Below are positions 62,376 to 64,000 of a stretch of DNA of 64,000 nt, piece after piece; the stretch's first letter is position 1, and every line of letters starts with the position of its first letter. The notes under the pieces were generated by a model. The model was not told where the DNA came from. It saw nothing but the letters and a program-made list of their open reading frames with translations, and did no database searches. The position numbers and the translations under genes are program-made. The stretch covers positions 744,001 through 808,000 of the forward strand of contig NZ_CP031367.1 of assembly GCF_003355515.1 (NCBI RefSeq). The letters run 5' to 3'. The DNA comes from Aliarcobacter trophiarum LMG 25534. Lineage in GTDB: Bacteria; Campylobacterota; Campylobacteria; Campylobacterales; Arcobacteraceae.

Positions 62376-62965
62376 ATTGTATAACTAAAGTAAGATAGTG
62401 AACTTTTACCAAACTTTCTAGTTTTTTCTAAAGAGAATTTTCCTAAAACTTTTGGAACTTCTAATTTTGACTCATGTTCTACTATTATTTTAAAAATATT
62501 GTCAACTTCAATATTTTCAATCATTCTAAATGACTTTAGATAAATATCTTCCATACCATCTCTAAAATCAAAAGGAGGATCTACATATAAAATAATCTCC
62601 TCTTTAGAATTTTTTAGGAATTCTAAAATTACAGGTGTTTGAACAAAGGCATTTCCTTGAATAGTTTGACATTTCTCAATATTTATATTTTTACAGTTTT
62701 TTAGTAAAATTGAATAAGAGTTTTTATCAAGTTCTATAAAATATGCTCTTTTTGCACCTCTACTAATAGCTTCAAGACCAATAGAACCACTTCCTGCAAA
62801 AGCTTCAATAAATATTTTATCAATAATATCAAACTGCAAAACATTAAAAACAGACTCTTTTAAAACAGCCTTTGAACTTCTTGTAACATCTAAAGATGGT
62901 AAGTTTAAAACTTTACCCTTATATAAACCTGCTATTATTTTTGTTGTTGGTTTTACTCCGTTCAT
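62372..62965 (-). CDS. rsmD: 16S rRNA (guanine-N2)-methyltransferase
   Basis: 197 residues. EAFAGSGSIGLEAISRGA (SAM binding) and ILYVDPPFDFRD (catalytic D-P-P-F) match RsmD, which methylates G966 of 16S rRNA. VLKESVFNVLQ near the N-terminus is the family's RNA-facing motif. It is 19 bases after the RNase Y gene and overlaps the permease start. Confidence 0.93.
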   Translation of the reverse strand: MNGVKPTTKIIAGLYKGKVLNLPSLDVTRSSKAVLKESVFNVLQFDIIDKIFIEAFAGSGSIGLEAISRGAKRAYFIELDKNSYSILLKNCKNINIEKCQTIQGNAFVQTPVILEFLKNSKEEIILYVDPPFDFRDGMEDIYLKSFRMIENIEVDNIFKIIVEHESKLEVPKVLGKFSLEKTRKFGKSSLSYFSYTI

Positions 62966-62984
62966 TTTTTACCTTTTTTATAGA

Positions 62985-64000
62985 TTATCTAGCATAGCTT
63001 TCAGCACGTATCTCTCTTATCACGTTTATTTTTATCTCACCAGGATATTGAACTTTCTCTTCTATCTCTTTTGCTATTTGAGTAGCTAAAAGCACTGCTT
63101 CATCATCATTTACAAGTTTTGCATTTACAATTACTCGTACTTCTCTTCCAGCATTTATAGCATAAGCATTAGTTACTCCAATTTTACTTGTAGTTATATT
63201 TTCAATCTCTTCAACTCTTTTAAGAAAACTTTCAAGAACTTCCCTTCTTGCTCCTGGTCTTGCAGCACTTAATGCATCTGCAGCACAAACAGCAGCACTT
63301 TCAACATTTATTGGCTCTTCATGTCCATGATGAGCATAAATTGCATTTATTACAGTTTCACACTCTCCAAATCTTTGACAAATTTCTGCTCCTAAATCAA
63401 CATGGCTTCCAGGAGCTTCATGTGTTAAAGCTTTTCCAATATCATGTAGTAAACCAGCTCTTCTAGCTAATATAGCATCTCCCCCCATTTGAGCAGCAAT
63501 AAGTCCAGATAAATGAGAAACTTCTAAAGTGTGGGCTAATGCATTTTGACCATAAGAGGCTCTATATCTTAATCTTCCAACTAGCTTGATAAGTTCAATA
63601 TGCATTGACTTGATTCCAAGCTCCATAATAACATCTTCACCTTCTTTTTGTATATTTTTATCAAATTCAGCTTTTACTTTGTTGTAAATCTCTTCAATTC
63701 TAGCTGGTTGAATTCTGCCATCTTCTAGTAGTTCTTGGATAGTTCTTGTAGCAACTGCTCTTCTATATAGATTAAAAGATGAAACAGTTATAGTATTTGG
63801 AGTGTCATCTATTATTATATCAACTCCTAGAAGCATCTCAAGAGCCTTTATATTTCTTCCCTCTTTTCCAATAATTTTCCCTTTAGTCTCTTCATCATTT
63901 AAAGGAATATTATTTATAAGTCTTTCTGCTGCAAACTCTCCTGCATACCTTGTAACTGCTTGAGATAAGATATTATTTACCTCTTGTTTTGAGTTTTGCT
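62985..64000 (-). CDS. rny: Ribonuclease Y, N-terminal part outside window
   Basis: The frame is open to the right edge; 337 residues are visible, about the C-terminal two thirds. GKIIGKEGRNIKALE is the KH-domain RNA-binding loop; RRAGLLHDIGKA supplies the HD metal site and YAHHGHEEP a further histidine pair. The membrane anchor and coiled coil must lie beyond base 64000. It starts mRNA decay as a membrane-bound endonuclease. The complete protein is expected to be about 500-520 residues. Confidence 0.96.
   Translation of the reverse strand, partial: QNSKQEVNNILSQAVTRYAGEFAAERLINNIPLNDEETKGKIIGKEGRNIKALEMLLGVDIIIDDTPNTITVSSFNLYRRAVATRTIQELLEDGRIQPARIEEIYNKVKAEFDKNIQKEGEDVIMELGIKSMHIELIKLVGRLRYRASYGQNALAHTLEVSHLSGLIAAQMGGDAILARRAGLLHDIGKALTHEAPGSHVDLGAEICQRFGECETVINAIYAHHGHEEPINVESAAVCAADALSAARPGARREVLESFLKRVEEIENITTSKIGVTNAYAINAGREVRVIVNAKLVNDDEAVLLATQIAKEIEEKVQYPGEIKINVIREIRAESYAR

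Overview
The window is chromosomal DNA of a very AT-rich (roughly 28-30% GC by eye) member of the Campylobacterota, most likely an Arcobacter/Aliarcobacter-type organism. Support for this comes from TATAAT/TAAAAT -10 boxes without clear -35 boxes, frequent TTG/GTG starts, FlaG-like and PP0621-type small proteins, a short YrdC-like protein, a periplasmic LigE ligase, and the gene orders PpiD-like/ftsA/ftsZ and rpmJ-rpsM-rpsK-rpsD-rpoA-rplQ. The placement is inference from gene content; no 16S gene is present. There are no IS elements, prophage, CRISPR arrays or rRNA genes. Almost everything is core or housekeeping DNA, and no gene-free stretch reaches 300 bases.

Layout. 1-2.8 kb: a protein cut by the left edge, a CNNM/CBS membrane protein and a YiiX-like protein that has lost its catalytic residues. 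2.8-6.4 kb: a HerA-type ATPase, a FlaG-like protein and a ferredoxin-thioredoxin-reductase/rhodanese fusion. 6.4-14 kb: pyruvate dehydrogenase (aceE-aceF-lpd), divergent from a LipM/LplA-like transferase and lipA, so the enzyme and the machinery that makes its lipoyl cofactor sit together. 14-18.7 kb: a small HTH protein, a diguanylate cyclase, an ABC-F protein, a MOSC protein and a PNPOx-fold flavoprotein. 18.7-20.4 kb: flavocytochrome c sulfide dehydrogenase. 20.5-24.6 kb: a Y-family polymerase, then an unknown gene plus a RecD2-like helicase. 24.6-30 kb: PpiD-like protein, FtsA, FtsZ, a YeeE/TsuA-like sulfur transporter and a small acidic protein. 30-38.5 kb: metX, xseB, carB, a short YrdC-like protein, tRNA-Glu, hemB, and a tightly coupled run ribA-rsmG-PP0621-unknown-52-residue membrane protein-glyS. 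40.6-46.4 kb: LigE, rpoD, leuD-leuB, a DHH phosphoesterase and a HIT protein. 46.6-49.5 kb: the alpha ribosomal operon. 49.6-57.5 kb: gatA, guaB, an AI-2E family protein, ruvB, panB, trpA, bpt and a small secreted protein. 57.4-64 kb: feoB-feoA divergent from fur, argG, a peptide-type ABC permease, rsmD and RNase Y (cut by the right edge).

The strongest regulatory observation is a 15-bp palindrome of the form ATYACAA-W-TTGTAAT. It lies upstream of both the Y-family polymerase gene and the RecD2-helicase operon. In both places its centre is exactly 36 bp before the first base of a -10 box, and the following ATATTT is also shared. This is a candidate shared control element for DNA-damage or mutagenesis genes in a lineage generally thought to lack a classical LexA system. 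Other points are a tRNA-Glu with C at position 37, an inverted repeat hard against the MOSC start codon, paired TTAA-N3-TTAA elements between the HTH gene and the diguanylate cyclase gene, and a palindrome shared by the divergent rpoD and leuD promoters.
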